From Nemertoderma westbladi (Eukaryota; Xenacoelomorpha; Nemertodermatida; Nemertodermatidae): a stretch of 31,435 nucleotides of DNA. Shown here piece after piece: positions 1 through 9,097 of this stretch. The first letter of the stretch is position 1; the number at the start of each line of letters is the position of its first letter. The translations under genes were made by a program, and so were the position numbers. The stretch covers positions 1-31,435 of the forward strand of contig JAUCBJ010000685.1 in NCBI GenBank assembly GCA_032718475.1, read 5' to 3'. Under the pieces are notes generated by a model. The model saw nothing but the letters and a program-made list of their open reading frames with translations, was not told where the DNA came from and ran no database searches.

Positions 1-367
1 ATGATCTGCACGGAGTAACTTTTAAAACTAAACATAATAGAATACTACAATTTTACGGATTTTAAGTTTGTTCCTTTATTGCATACTCTTAATTGGGGTT
101 AATTCGAACCGTATACAAACTTATATATAACGATATCTATTTGATTAATGTTAATTATAACGTGTCGTCCCTATGCTATACTAACCCTACCCAACATTGA
201 TTGTATAATCACTGGTGCCATTTTTAAGCTTTATTTTTAGCCAACTATTGACTTATATTTTATTTAATAATTTAGTAGTGATGTTGATCCTGTTCGTTTA
301 CTATGATTTTATAATAGTGTAATCGGCATAATTGTATAATTGTCACAATTTTACTAATAAATGCCAG
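1..367. other. AT-rich stretch with no recognisable gene
   Basis: AT-rich sequence with frequent stops on both strands. I see no conserved protein, RNA or clear repeat in it. Confidence 0.5.
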
Positions 368-976
368 CTAGCCTGGTTTGCGCTTATGTGCGCGAGTATA
401 ATAATAATATACAGTAGAGTCAAATAAAATTAAAAGGATTTTATAATAATTAATTATGCAACTTGCCCTTTTGGATTCGTCCATTGAGTTGTTGATGTGT
501 CGAAGAAAGAATGAGGACAATATGGCAACATCATGTTCGTTAGCAGTTTGTATGTTAATTCGAAATTTCTTTTCATTTTTCTTCTTGTCTCTAAAGATTG
601 AAAGTCCACCTCCGTTTTCTGCCCCAGGAAATGAACGATCAAAACGATGAGTTTGATATACTGTGATAGGGCCTTTACGCAATGATAATAACCACTCGAC
701 AAAGTTTTTCTTTTCCTTAAATTTGAACATGAAGATTTCCATTCCTCCTTTTACGTTTTGCTGTAAAAACTCATCTAAGACTGGTATAAAAGGGAGATCC
801 TCAGATGCGAGATTATATGTCCCTAAATTATACTTTGTCATCAGATCGGGAGAGATTAACCAGATTGATTTACGTGACAGATTGTTGAGAAGATGTCCAC
901 GAATTGCATCATTGCTATATAGTGGTGGAAGAATTAATCCCTCGTCACTATCCTCATTATTTATTGTACATGGCAT
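368..976 (-). CDS. Unknown protein, duplicated family, copy 1
   Basis: An open frame of 202 codons starting MPCTINNEDSDEG. I do not recognise the family. It is soluble-looking: no signal peptide or membrane segment, an acidic N-terminus, a middle with ISPDLM and IPVLDEFLQ, then FMFKFKEK, a GPITVYQTHRFDRSFPGA block and a basic DKKKNEKKFRINIQ segment. A related copy lies at 9764-10333 on the same strand. The C-terminal part is identical between them and the N-terminal 120 residues differ at about 27 positions. The duplicated block ends in the codons for DSTV: copy 2 stops there, while this copy reads on for 13 extra residues (four Tyr, then a basic tail) into unique flanking DNA. The true end may therefore be different, or this may be one exon. 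Preservation of two frames suggests coding, but it could also be part of an unrecognised mobile element. Confidence 0.5.
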   Translation of the reverse strand: MPCTINNEDSDEGLILPPLYSNDAIRGHLLNNLSRKSIWLISPDLMTKYNLGTYNLASEDLPFIPVLDEFLQQNVKGGMEIFMFKFKEKKNFVEWLLSLRKGPITVYQTHRFDRSFPGAENGGGLSIFRDKKKNEKKFRINIQTANEHDVAILSSFFLRHINNSMDESKRASCIINYYKILLILFDSTVYYYYTRAHKRKPG

Positions 977-1093
977 TTTGCATTGAGTATTTTTTAATAC
1001 AATAATTTACATTTAAATATGATAAAGTCCAGTAGAATCTTCCCTACATACTGTAGAAGAACTAAGAATCAACTGCATTGTTTCTTTGTTTTC
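410..1093. repeat. Duplicated block, copy 1 (partner 9767-10448)
   Basis: A direct duplication of about 680 bp covering the unknown ORF plus about 110 bp upstream of its start. Homology begins at ATACAGTAGAGTC and stops near TTGTTTTCAT. From 410 to about 610 the two copies are identical. From about 611 to 976 I count roughly 41 base differences, and the upstream flank differs moderately with a small indel. There is no poly(A) tail and I see no target duplication. Confidence 0.85.
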
Positions 1094-1120
1094 ATTTATT
1101 TATCCATTTATTTACTACTG

Positions 1121-2400
1121 TAAAACCTGGTTCACAGATACACTCACAGATACGCAGTGACAGCGCGGTGGTTTTGCGCACATTTTAATGCACTTTGTTT
1201 GACTGCATTGCCGTTGTTCACAGTGCTGTTACCAAAAACCAAACATTGTAATTGACCAGCAATGCGATTTCAGAGCGCTGTCACTGCGCTCTCACCGCAC
1301 TGTCACTGCGCTCTCACCGCACTGTCACTGCGCTCTCACCGCACTGTCACTGCGCTCTCACCGCACTGTCACTGCGCTCTCACCGCACTGTCACTGCACT
1401 CTTACCGCACTGTCACTGCGCTCTCACCGCACTGTCACTGCGCTCTCACCGCACTGTCACTGCGCTCTCACCGCACTGTCACTGCGCTCTCACCGCACTG
1501 TCACTGCGCTCTCACCGCACTGTCACTGCGCTCTCACCGCCCTGTCACTGCACTCTTACCGCACTGTCACTGCGCTCTCACAGCACTGTCACTGCGCTCT
1601 CACAGCACTGTCACTGCGCTCTCACCGCACTGTCACTGCGCTCTCACCACACTGTCACTGCGCTCTCATCGCACTGTCACTGCGCTCTCATCGCACTGTC
1701 ACTGCGCTCTCATCGTACTGTCACTGCACTCTTACCGCACTGTCACTGCGCTCTCACAGCACTGTCACTGCGCTCTCACAGCACTGTCACTGCGCTCTCA
1801 CCACACTGTCACTGCGCTCTCACAGCACTGTCACTGCGCTCTCACCGCACTGTCACTGCGCTCTCACCACACTGTCACTGCGCTCTATCGCACTGTCACT
1901 GCGCTCTCATCGCACTGTCACTGTGCTCTCATCGCACTGTCACTGCACTCTTACCGCACTGTCACTGCGCTCTCACAGCACTGCCACTGCGCTCTCACAG
2001 CACTGTCACTGCGCTCTCACCGCACTGTCACTGCGCTCTCATCTTGCTCTAACAGCGCTGTGCTCTCATCATGCTCTAACAGCGCTGCGCTCTCACTTTG
2101 CAGCCACCGCGCTCTCACTGCGCTCTTACCGCACTCACACCACGCTCTCAACGCACTGTAACCGCGCTCTCACCATACTCTAACAGCGCTGACACCACGC
2201 TCTCACCGCACAGTAACCGCACTCTCGCCATGCTCTAACAGCACTGACACCGCGCTCTCACCGCACTCTCACCACGCTGTCACCGCACTCTAACAGCGCT
2301 GACACCGCGCTCTCACCGCACTCTCACTGCGCTCTTACTACGCTGTCACCATACTCACACAGCGCTGTCACAATGATGTGTATCTGTTAACCGGACTTAA
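1121..2400. mobile_element. Inverted-repeat-framed element carrying a 22-bp satellite
   Basis: The left end reads CCTGGTTCACAGATACAC (from 1126). The right end holds its imperfect reverse complement, GTGTATCTGTTAACCGG (2378-2394), with 10 exact bases followed by about 7 of the next 13. The inverted similarity continues inward: CAGTGACAGCGCGGTG at about 1156 mirrors CAGCGCTGTCAC at about 2361. No transposase frame is inside. A TAAA/TTAA-like base run flanks both ends, but a target duplication is not convincing. This looks like a non-autonomous DNA element of MITE or foldback type whose interior has become a satellite array. Confidence 0.6.
1272..2375. repeat. 22-bp satellite array, about 50 units
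   Basis: Tandem copies of a 22-bp unit made of two similar 11-bp halves, CGCTCTCACCG and CACTGTCACTG, so the root motif is CRCTSTCACYG. Units are regular to about 2040, then become degenerate and irregular. A variant half, CACTCTTACCG, recurs starting near 1396, 1550, 1726 and 1945, at 7, 8 and about 10 unit spacings, so amplification was in multi-unit blocks. Because 22 is not a multiple of three and the unit lacks stops, long frames (for example 1252-2052 and 1262-2161, plus strand) are open by default. I read them as artefacts, not genes. Confidence 0.93.
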
Positions 2401-2555
2401 GATTGGTTCGCACTATGTAAACATAAATCATACAGTACCATATAGGAAATCCGTATAGAGAAGTTTTGGAGTTAGCATCAATTTTTAACCCTAGTTTTAG
2501 AACTTTTTTGAGACGTTTTTGAAAATTAAATTTCATGAAATATGATTTGTACTAC

Positions 2556-3144
2556 TACTACTAGGATCGGCATGCTGCATTGCAGCTGCATTTTTAAAAA
2601 TGCTGTGCCGGCTTGTCGACAAAATTGCGCCGCCACAACTCCCTATCACCCATGATCACCCACTCAATACTTTATTATTTTATCATCTTTACACTATGAC
2701 ATTTGCTAGATCATCCGCATCTTCAAGGCCAGTGTCCTTTAAGATGCGTCTCAAGAAAGTCATGGGATGTCCACCATGCTTATTCACTCCATGAGGCTGC
2801 CCAAGTACAAGAATATGCACTGGCTGGTTCTCACGGTGCAAGCAATGTCCTGCAAAGCGGAGGCAATTTTGTTCTAGTGTCAAGCTTGGGGTAACCAATG
2901 AGATACCTCCAATGTTATATAGTGTCTGGTTGGGGATGTGTGCATTGTACTTGACACAATGAGCCCGGCGTAGCATTCTTGTGAATGTGCCATCCAGAGA
3001 TTTGGTGTCCTCAGCAGTTAGAGCCCAGCATGGGCTCCCATAGAGGAGTACTGGAACTACTGCTGCTCTAAATAATCGGACCTTAAGTTTCCGATTAATT
3101 CTCGGTGACTTCCAAATCCTGGAAAGCCTATTCAGGCTGCCCAT
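2556..3144 (-). pseudogene. LINE remnant: RT C-terminal region and 3' end (RTE-like family 2)
   Basis: The minus frame at 2689-3144 contains KVRLFRAAVVPVLLYGSPCW, followed by KSLDGTFTRMLRRA and LRFAGHCLHR. This is the region after the polymerase domain found in RTE-like LINEs, and the full RTE copy at 22297-22668 has the equivalent FFRATVESVFLYGGETW. The minus strand then runs through a short untranslated part to a (TAG)n tail at 2552-2567, the same tail type as the full-length LINE at 22951. A 16-bp perfect palindrome (2588-2603) lies just before the tail. The element is not intact. Confidence 0.8.
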
Positions 3145-3278
3145 GCCTTTCCCTTACGTATTCGAAAGTCCTCAACTGACTTCCGGATCCATGATCCCAG
3201 GTAACAGAAGTCGTCCACATGCTCAAGCATACCATCCTTTGAGCTTATGCTCCTCCGATTAGAAACTTGCTGAGGACT

Positions 3279-3515
3279 TTAAAAGTTAACTGTCAAAATT
3301 TTGGTCATTCTGGAGTTAATAAAAAGACCAACACTAGAAGCAGCATGTTCTAATGAGCTGAGGAGCCGTTGGGCTCCCTCTAGTAATTCTGAGAGTACTC
3401 CTAAGTCATCAGCAAAGTCTAGATCAGTTAGGTACTTGGCAGGATTTCCTCGACTTCTGGAGCCAGTAGGTGGGGTTATCATCACCCCATCATCATTATG
3501 ATGATCTAAGGACAT
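3279..3515 (-). pseudogene. LINE remnant: RT palm with FADDL motif
   Basis: Seventy-eight codons that include YLTDLDFADDLGVLSELLEG, with the F-A-D-D catalytic box of reverse transcriptase. They are followed by a helix ending VGLFINSRMTKI. It lies just upstream, in minus orientation, of the 2556-3144 fragment and belongs to the same copy; about 135 bp between them is out of frame. A closely similar FADDL segment, in the opposite orientation, is at about 8970-9090. Confidence 0.8.
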
Positions 3516-3599
3516 ACGTAGAACATGATTTGTAACATCTCTATTTATACCGGTTTTTTAGTGTTTGCTATTAGATGGAATTCATATGAATATGCTAGA

Positions 3600-4450
3600 A
3601 ATTTCAAACATGTTTTTTCGGCGGGTGCCAAATTTTGAAATATGTCAATTTTGTATATTGATTGTTTGAACCTGTTTTTTGCGCAATAGGGGATTTTGGC
3701 GTTCAGGTTTCGATGAAATATATACGAATTGCACCAGGCATGTCAAATCGGTGCTGTGTGGAAAATATGGTGCCAGCACAAAATTTTGAAAATCCATTCA
3801 ATAGTTTACAGTAATTGACTGGGATAAATTATTTCTCGCATTTTAGAGGTTTATGGAGGTTCTGAACTCAATGGAATAAATAATTATCTAACTAGACCTC
3901 TCAAACTTGTATTTTTCGGAAGTGGGTGCAAAATTGGTGCTAGCACCAAATTGTGAAACCCATCAAATATATAAATTGATTGTTTCACCTTGTTTATGGT
4001 GTTATACGGGTTTATGAGGGTCCTGAATCCGATGGAATCAATAAAAACAGCGCCATAAGCTCTAAATATAACGTCATGCAATCTACTAGAACAAAGCTTC
4101 ACTGTCTGATCCGTAGCTTGTAATATATTAATAAAGGCAGACAAGACAAAAACCTAAAACCGAGTATCGGTATGCACTGCATTGTTCGGAATACAGGAAT
4201 GAATGAATACCCAAATACCCTAAATTGGGCCTACATAATCAGCGGTTCCAATCACCATGAACTAACCAAACAAGTTTATTTTATTAAAACCAAGCATGGT
4301 GACGCAGCACTGTACATCTCAAACTATTACCATTTGTTGAATGGTATGACATTTGGTTCCAGCACCAAAATTTGCCAAATTTCGCCGAAAAATACGAGTA
4401 GCAATGATCTGGCAAATTAGAAATGTATTTCATTAGAATCAGCGCCCCAG
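3600..4450. repeat. Old degenerate tandem repeat, about 160-bp period
   Basis: Three diverged units are visible. A block like GGGTTTATGAGGGTCCTGAA (4008), with relatives at about 3689 and 3846, alternates with a block like GGTGCTAGCACCAAATTGTG (3936), with relatives at about 3623 and 3769. A further isolated relative of the second block is at 4355. No coding potential is supported. Confidence 0.55.
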
Positions 4451-4940
4451 AAAACCTGAAAATATGAATTTATAGCATCGTAAAAGTCAATTAAAAATTT
4501 TTTGTTCAAACTGAAAATTGCTGGTTACTAGTTTTTATTTCATTTTTTGGTACTTTTTTACTTTACCCCCCACCACCACCCAGATTTTTTGCATGTCCAT
4601 TTTTTGCCGTGCATTTTTTTCTATTGGATGTTGTTCCCCACTACTTCATGAATCCATTGGAAAAAAAAATTGTTCTAGAACACTAGCTATTATTGCTATT
4701 TAGGCATAGTTCTGCAATATCAATGTTTTCACATTTTGTTTTTATAATTAAAAAAAATACTTAGCTAGTAAAAAAAACTACTAGCTACCTTAATAAATAC
4801 TATCTTTTAAATGTTCGCAACACTTAACCAATAACAAAAATAACAAAAATACCGTATTTTTGAAATTTCAAAAAATACTAGCTAGTAAAAAAAACACTAG
4901 CTACCATAAAAAAAATATATCTACTATTAATTGTTCTAGA

Positions 4941-4952
4941 GATATGTTCTAA
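4941..4952. repeat. Target site duplication, left, of SINE
   Basis: GATATGTTCTAA, repeated exactly at 5205-5216 on the other side of the SINE body. Confidence 0.85.
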
Positions 4953-5204
4953 AAAAAAAAGCAAAGCAAGCAAACAGTCGGCCGAAGCCGGAGGCGACCC
5001 GAAGGCTCCTCTTTCGATAGCTTCTACCCGAGGGTAGGGGTGGGCGCTACTCCTATCCCAAGATTTGCTCCCAGTTATTTAACTGGTACTCATTTTATCG
5101 ACCCCAGTGGATGAAAGGCTGAGTGGACCCTGGCGGGGCTGAACCTACAACCATTAGATTGCAGGCCCGGCGCTCAACCAACTGAGCTACCCCGCCTTTC
5201 ACCT
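4953..5204 (-). mobile_element. tRNA-derived SINE with conserved central domain
   Basis: On the minus strand the element opens with a tRNA-like head: GGCGGGGTAGCTCAGTTGG contains the pol III A box and GGTTCAGCCCC the B box (5136-5147 on plus). A body follows with CCTTTCATCCACTGGGG and GTCGATAAAATGAGTACC, which resembles a central domain I recall from cephalopod and other invertebrate SINEs. It then has CTTCGGGTCGCC and ends in a run of at least eight T rather than A. It is transcribed by pol III and mobilised by a LINE. The 12-bp exact target duplication shows a relatively recent insertion into the family B element. Confidence 0.9.
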
Positions 5205-5216
5205 GATATGTTCTAA
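5205..5216. repeat. Target site duplication, right, of SINE
   Basis: Exact second copy of GATATGTTCTAA (first at 4941-4952). Confidence 0.85.
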
Positions 5217-5534
5217 GAGATATTTAAATACAGTTTTCTAGAATATATAATTCTATAGTAACACCGCAAATAATGTCAAATTACCAAATAAACAAATAAT
5301 ATATTTGCTAAAGTAGGTAGCTACAGTATAAACATAGCTAGTAACAATAGATAGTGTTCTAGAACAAAATTTTTTTCAACAGAGGCAAGTGTTGGGAAAC
5401 AATATCCAATGACAAAAATTCACAAAATAGTGAGTGGAAAAATCTGTGGGGTATTTAGTGGGGGGGTAAAGTAAAAAAGTACCCATTTTTTGCCTACGTA
5501 GAGGACTAAAACTGCCATTTATAGTAATCAGATC

Positions 5535-6395
5535 TCGGTGTCTGTGATCGTGTCGGTGCCCGGATATCTACTACTTCTGCGTCCTTGAAGTGTGAATCCC
5601 AGAGCTTCACCCTTTGTGGCCGTCCTCATTGCGTAATCCAGTACAATTAATTACAAATAGTAATGGTGCTAATGTGTCACCTTGCAGTACTCAAGCCAGG
5701 ATTGAGAAAAACTCAGTTTCTCCATCTGGAGAGAGTACCTGTGCTTCTGTGTCACAATATAACAATCCAATGCTTTTTATTTAATGCTTCTTTACAGTTC
5801 TGCAGTTGTGAAGTCCTCTGTTTCTATAGGTAGTGTCTTGTCATATATTTTCCTTGTAGGGCTGACCCCTGCTCTCCGAATTCCTCTTCCGAAAGACCGA
5901 AATCATGACTTTTAATGTTAATTGAAACTTGACAACCATTGATAATGATCAACTAAGGAAGGTCGTCAACTTCCAGTACCTAGGATCATGGATAGAGAGT
6001 AGCAAAAAGGACATAGAAGTTAGGAAAGCAAAGGCTTGGGTAGCTCTATCAAAAATGGATACCATCTGGAAATCAAATCTCTCCAGGCACCTGAAGACTA
6101 AGTTCTTTCGAGCCACAGTAGAAAGTGTATTTTTATACGGGGGTGGGATCTGGACACTGACTAAATCACTTGAACAACGAATTGATGGTTGCTACACAAG
6201 ACTACTAAGGGCAGCCCTAAACATAAGCTGGAGACAACACATTACAAACGCCGAGCTTTATGGTACAATGCCACCTGTTTCAACCACCCTCCGTGAATGC
6301 AGATTAAGATTCAGTGGGCACAACTATGGAGAATCGGAAAGCCTGGAAGGATCTCATTTCCACTGTCCGAGTTGGCTCGACATAATAGTTTAGTA
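5535..6395 (+). mobile_element. RTE LINE copy with inverted 5' segment
   Basis: The first part (5535-5870) is the reverse complement of two pieces of the LINE at 19677-22951 (about 21975-22210, then about 21400-21480). The second part (5899-6395) is sense and corresponds to about 22312 to the 3' end, with a deletion matching about 22745-22880. The sense part keeps a frame at 5929-6393 with FQYLGSWIESSKKDIEVRKA and FFRATVESVFLYGGG, equal to the C-terminal RT region. It ends TAATAGTTTAGTAGTA, a degenerate (TAG)n tail. The order (inverted upstream piece, then sense 3' piece) is that made by twin priming. It is non-functional. Confidence 0.85.
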
Positions 6396-7030
6396 GTATG
6401 AGCGTTCAATTAATTTTGGATGGTTTTGCAACGACGCAAGGCTATTTTCTTCTAATTAATATAAAGCATCATTCTTGAATATTTTTTAAATGTATGAATA
6501 GCTACGTAATAGTAGATTAAAGATGTAATGCATTGTTGCCCAGCTACGTATTTGGATAAACAAAATATTCCAGATTATGATGCATTTATTAAATAGAATA
6601 TAATAGCCTCGCGCCGGTGCATAACCATGCAACATTTGAACGCCCATATCTCCGCTATTTTTCAACGAAATTCAAATTGTGTTACATATTTGGAATCTTT
6701 CAAAATTAACTTAACTACGTGCCTTATCTCCTAGTGCGGCGTCCTTCCTCTACAAAAAATCACCATCTCGCCACATGATCGCCTCGCAGCGGTATTGGGT
6801 CGAAGGTCCGACTGAGACGAAGGACCTTTTTCGGACCTTTGTCCCATTCGGAACTTTCGTTCTGGAATCTCTCGCAGCCAGTTACAACGAACACCAAGTT
6901 TCAGTGTACAGTAGTAATGGGGGTCTACCATGGTATGGCCATAACTAACCTTCAGTATAACTAACAACTTATAAAGAAAGTCATGTACTACATTATTTAA
7001 AATAATAAATTATATCTTGTATTAATTAAA
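6396..7030. other. Intergenic, no gene seen
   Basis: AT-rich to about 6720, then a mixed stretch with several GAAGGTCC/GGACC words. A 78-codon minus frame at 6731-6967 has no recognisable domain and I do not support it. Confidence 0.5.
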
Positions 7031-7037
7031 TTTACGT

Positions 7038-7043
7038 TTTATT
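7038..7043 (-). terminator. Poly(A) signal for the PH-domain exon
   Basis: AATAAA on the minus strand, about 70 bp after the TAA of the exon at 7112-7468, followed by T/A-rich sequence. Spacing and strand fit. Confidence 0.6.
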
Positions 7044-7111
7044 CATAGTAATATTTTCAGTTGATCTTGAAATTATGTCCAGCATGAATATCAACCTACG
7101 TTACGCAAACA

Positions 7112-7468
7112 TTATCCACTAGAACTCGATGTAACAGATTCCTTGCCATCAATAACTTTCAGCCATTGGTTCCTGACTTTTATACTTACGAACCAAAACT
7201 TCTCCTTCACTTTGCCCTTTTTCATTAACTGAATTCCATGCACTAACGATTTCCTGTTCTCACCACGAGTTGTGGTTATTGTTTCTGCCGTGAACTCGTC
7301 TAAAGCGTAGATTTTTTCTTTGTTTTTCTGTATTAAGGAACAATCTCGTGTTATGCTCAATATGTTTTTGTTCTCTCCGGTGGACTTTATTTCTCCCCAA
7401 TATTGTTTCGGTTTTTTTTCGCCTTTATCTTTGTAAATGATTCCTTCCTTTTCAAATGTCAATTTTCT
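7112..7468 (-). CDS. Probable 3'-terminal exon of a PH-domain protein (partial)
   Basis: The frame reads RKLTFEKEGIIYKDKG, then KQYWGEI, CSLIQKNKEKIYALDEF and HGIQLMKKGKVKEKFWF, ending NQWLKVIDGKESVTSSSSG and TAA. The alternation of short hydrophobic strands with a final helix bearing a tryptophan (NQWLKVI) is typical of a pleckstrin-homology domain, which binds phosphoinositides or proteins at membranes. There is no ATG at the front. An in-frame TAG immediately precedes the exon and coincides with a splice acceptor (pyrimidine run, then GATAG), so the protein enters from an upstream exon at higher coordinates that I could not find. A poly(A) signal follows. Alternatives are an exon of a larger signalling protein or a decayed copy; the family call is from pattern only. 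Confidence 0.6.
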   Translation of the reverse strand, partial: RKLTFEKEGIIYKDKGEKKPKQYWGEIKSTGENKNILSITRDCSLIQKNKEKIYALDEFTAETITTTRGENRKSLVHGIQLMKKGKVKEKFWFVSIKVRNQWLKVIDGKESVTSSSSG

Positions 7469-7559
7469 CTATCAACCATAAAAAAAAGTTATATATACAG
7501 TAGTACATACAAGCCAACACATATGCGATCGAAATTTATTGCCAGAATAGAAAATAATA

Positions 7560-7940
7560 CCAATATTAATTTTTAATCACTCCTAAACCTGATAGCTTGG
7601 CAAGTAAAGTATTCCGTTACACAGTGTCAAACGCTTTTGCGAAATCCGCAAAAACGCAGTAGACATGCCCACTGGGTTGACTAAGTCTTCTCATGAAGAC
7701 GCTTTACAGCCATAATTGTTGATCACCCCTTTCTGAAACCGAATTGCTCATCCTGGGAAGATATTAAAAGTCTCGGTCCATTCGTATAAACTTGAGCGAG
7801 TAACGCTGTATAGCATTTGAACAGACAAGACAGCATGGCGATACTGCGATAACAGTGTGGCTATTTTTTGGGCCTCGCTCTCGTATAAGGAGAATAAATA
7901 TGACGTTAGCCATATAATCAGACCAGATTTATTCCTCCCT
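7560..7940 (-). pseudogene. LINE reverse transcriptase fragment
   Basis: Read on minus with frame changes, it contains EQFGFRKG, then AVKRLHEK, then YCVFADFAKAFDTV. These are the RT motifs FGFRxGxST and FxDFxKAFDxV in the right order and spacing. It is broken by stops and frameshifts. The clade is uncertain; it is not the same family as the RTE copies at 19677-22951. Confidence 0.7.
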
Positions 7941-8004
7941 GGGGTCTGCCAGCTCCACTTTGTGTTTACACAGAGAATTAATGGGATGTATTATTAAGTG
8001 GCGT

Positions 8005-8381
8005 ATGGCGTGCCCTCGTGCAGGTAAAGTAGATGGCGTGGCCTCGTGCCAGTAAAGTAGATGGCGTGCCCTCGTGCAGGTAAAGTAGATGGCGTGCCCT
8101 CGTGCCAGTAAAGTAGATGGCGTGCCCTCGTGCCAGTAAAGTAGATGGCGTGCCCTCGTGCCAGTAAAGTAGATGGCGTGCCCTCGTGCCAGTAAAGTAG
8201 ATGGCGTGCCCTCGTGCCAGTAAAGTAGATGGCGTGCCCTCGTGCCAGTAAAGTAGATGGCGTGCCCTCGTGCCAGTAAAGTAGATGGCGTGGCCTCGTG
8301 CCAGTAAAGTAGATGGCGTGCCCTCGTGCCAGTAAAGTAGATGGCGTGGCCTCGTGCCAGTAAAGTAGATGGCGTTCCCTC
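8005..8381. repeat. 28-bp minisatellite, 13 full units plus a partial
   Basis: The unit begins ATGGCGTGCCCTCGTGCC and continues AGTAAAGTAG. Thirteen units step by exactly 28 bp from 8005 to 8368, then a 13-bp partial unit. Variants are few: GTGGCC for GTGCCC in four units and GCAGG for GCCAG in two. The minus-strand frame across it (7978-8463) is open only because the unit has no stop in that set of frames, and I do not regard it as a gene. Confidence 0.95.
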
Positions 8382-8489
8382 TGAGGTCTTTAAAATTAAT
8401 GAGTGTTTTGCGTTCCTTCACCACATTATTGTGCACGTGAATAGGACAAAGAGAGTCCCTCAAGAAATAAAAATTTAAGAAAAAGTTGG

Positions 8490-9095
8490 TCCCAGCCCCA
8501 AAAAATGGTAAACTACTAACTTATAGATATTTTTGTGGAATCTCATTAATCATTTCGTCACCACCATGCAATCCACACTTGGCAAACCCAATGCAGCGTG
8601 CATTAAGAATGCTATGCTGGCTTAACAAAGAAAGACAGATGTGGGCTATTATCTTTGTTTACTTTTTTAAGGTGTTCGACTCAGCACTCTATCGACCACG
8701 TATGTTCGGCATGCTTGCTGCATATGGGATTCCTGGGGAGATTATTGCAGCTATCAGATCACCGTATGGTGGTTCAACCACATTTACGTATACTGCTGAT
8801 TGTGACGCAGATCCATTCAAAATCTTATAGGGAGTCCTTCAGGGTAACACACACATACTTTCACCATTCTAACTCATAATTGTGGTTGATTATGTTCAAT
8901 GCATGTCCTTTTGAACTTCTTAATACTGGCACAAGAAGTAAGGGAAATCCAACAAAGCACCTTACTTATCTAGACTTTGCGGATGACTTATAGGTACTGT
9001 CAGACTCACTAGAGGGAGCCCAAAGGCTCCTCTGATCATTGGAGCAGGTTGCTTCTAGTGTTGGTATTTTTGTAAACTCCAAGAAGACAAAAACT
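8490..9095 (+). pseudogene. LINE RT fragment (RTE-like family 2)
   Basis: The plus-strand frame encodes FFKVFDSALYRPRMFGMLAA, YGIPGEIIAAI and FKIL, a stop, then GVLQG. After a gap come LTYLDFADDL, a stop, VLSDSLEGAQRLL, a stop, and VGIFVNSKKTK. These are RT palm motifs (catalytic D of KAFDS and the FADD box). The second half matches the minus-strand remnant at 3279-3515 closely, so both are copies of one family. There are at least three stops. Confidence 0.8.
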
Positions 9096-9097
9096 TT

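Larger units (their letters stand above)
4548..5490. mobile_element. Inverted-repeat element (MITE-like), family B copy 1
   Basis: The left arm holds GTACTTTTTTACTTTACCCC (4550s), then TATTGGATGTTGTTCCC, then TTGTTCTAGAACACTA (4670s). The right arm is its reverse complement in the same order: TGTTCTAGAACAAA (5358 on), GGGAAACAATATCCAATG, then GGGGTAAAGTAAAAAAGTAC. Arms are about 180 bp and diverged. The interior is AT-rich with two copies of a CTAGCTAGT-A8-ACTAGCTA motif (about 4757-4787 and 4874-4906) and no gene. A SINE is nested inside. A relative in opposite orientation lies at 10570-10735. Confidence 0.75.

Noticed and set aside
1252-2183. Long overlapping plus-strand frames rich in Ser, His, Cys and Leu
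   Set aside because: They arise from a 22-bp satellite without stop codons; two frames are open at once over the same DNA and show the same repeat shifted. No start context, splice site or domain.
1272-2375. CRISPR array
   Set aside because: Repeats are contiguous without unique spacers and the surroundings are eukaryotic; the same holds for the 28-, 57- and 68-bp arrays.
7978-8463. 161-codon minus frame with a repeated 28-residue pattern
   Set aside because: Entirely a translation of the 28-bp minisatellite.
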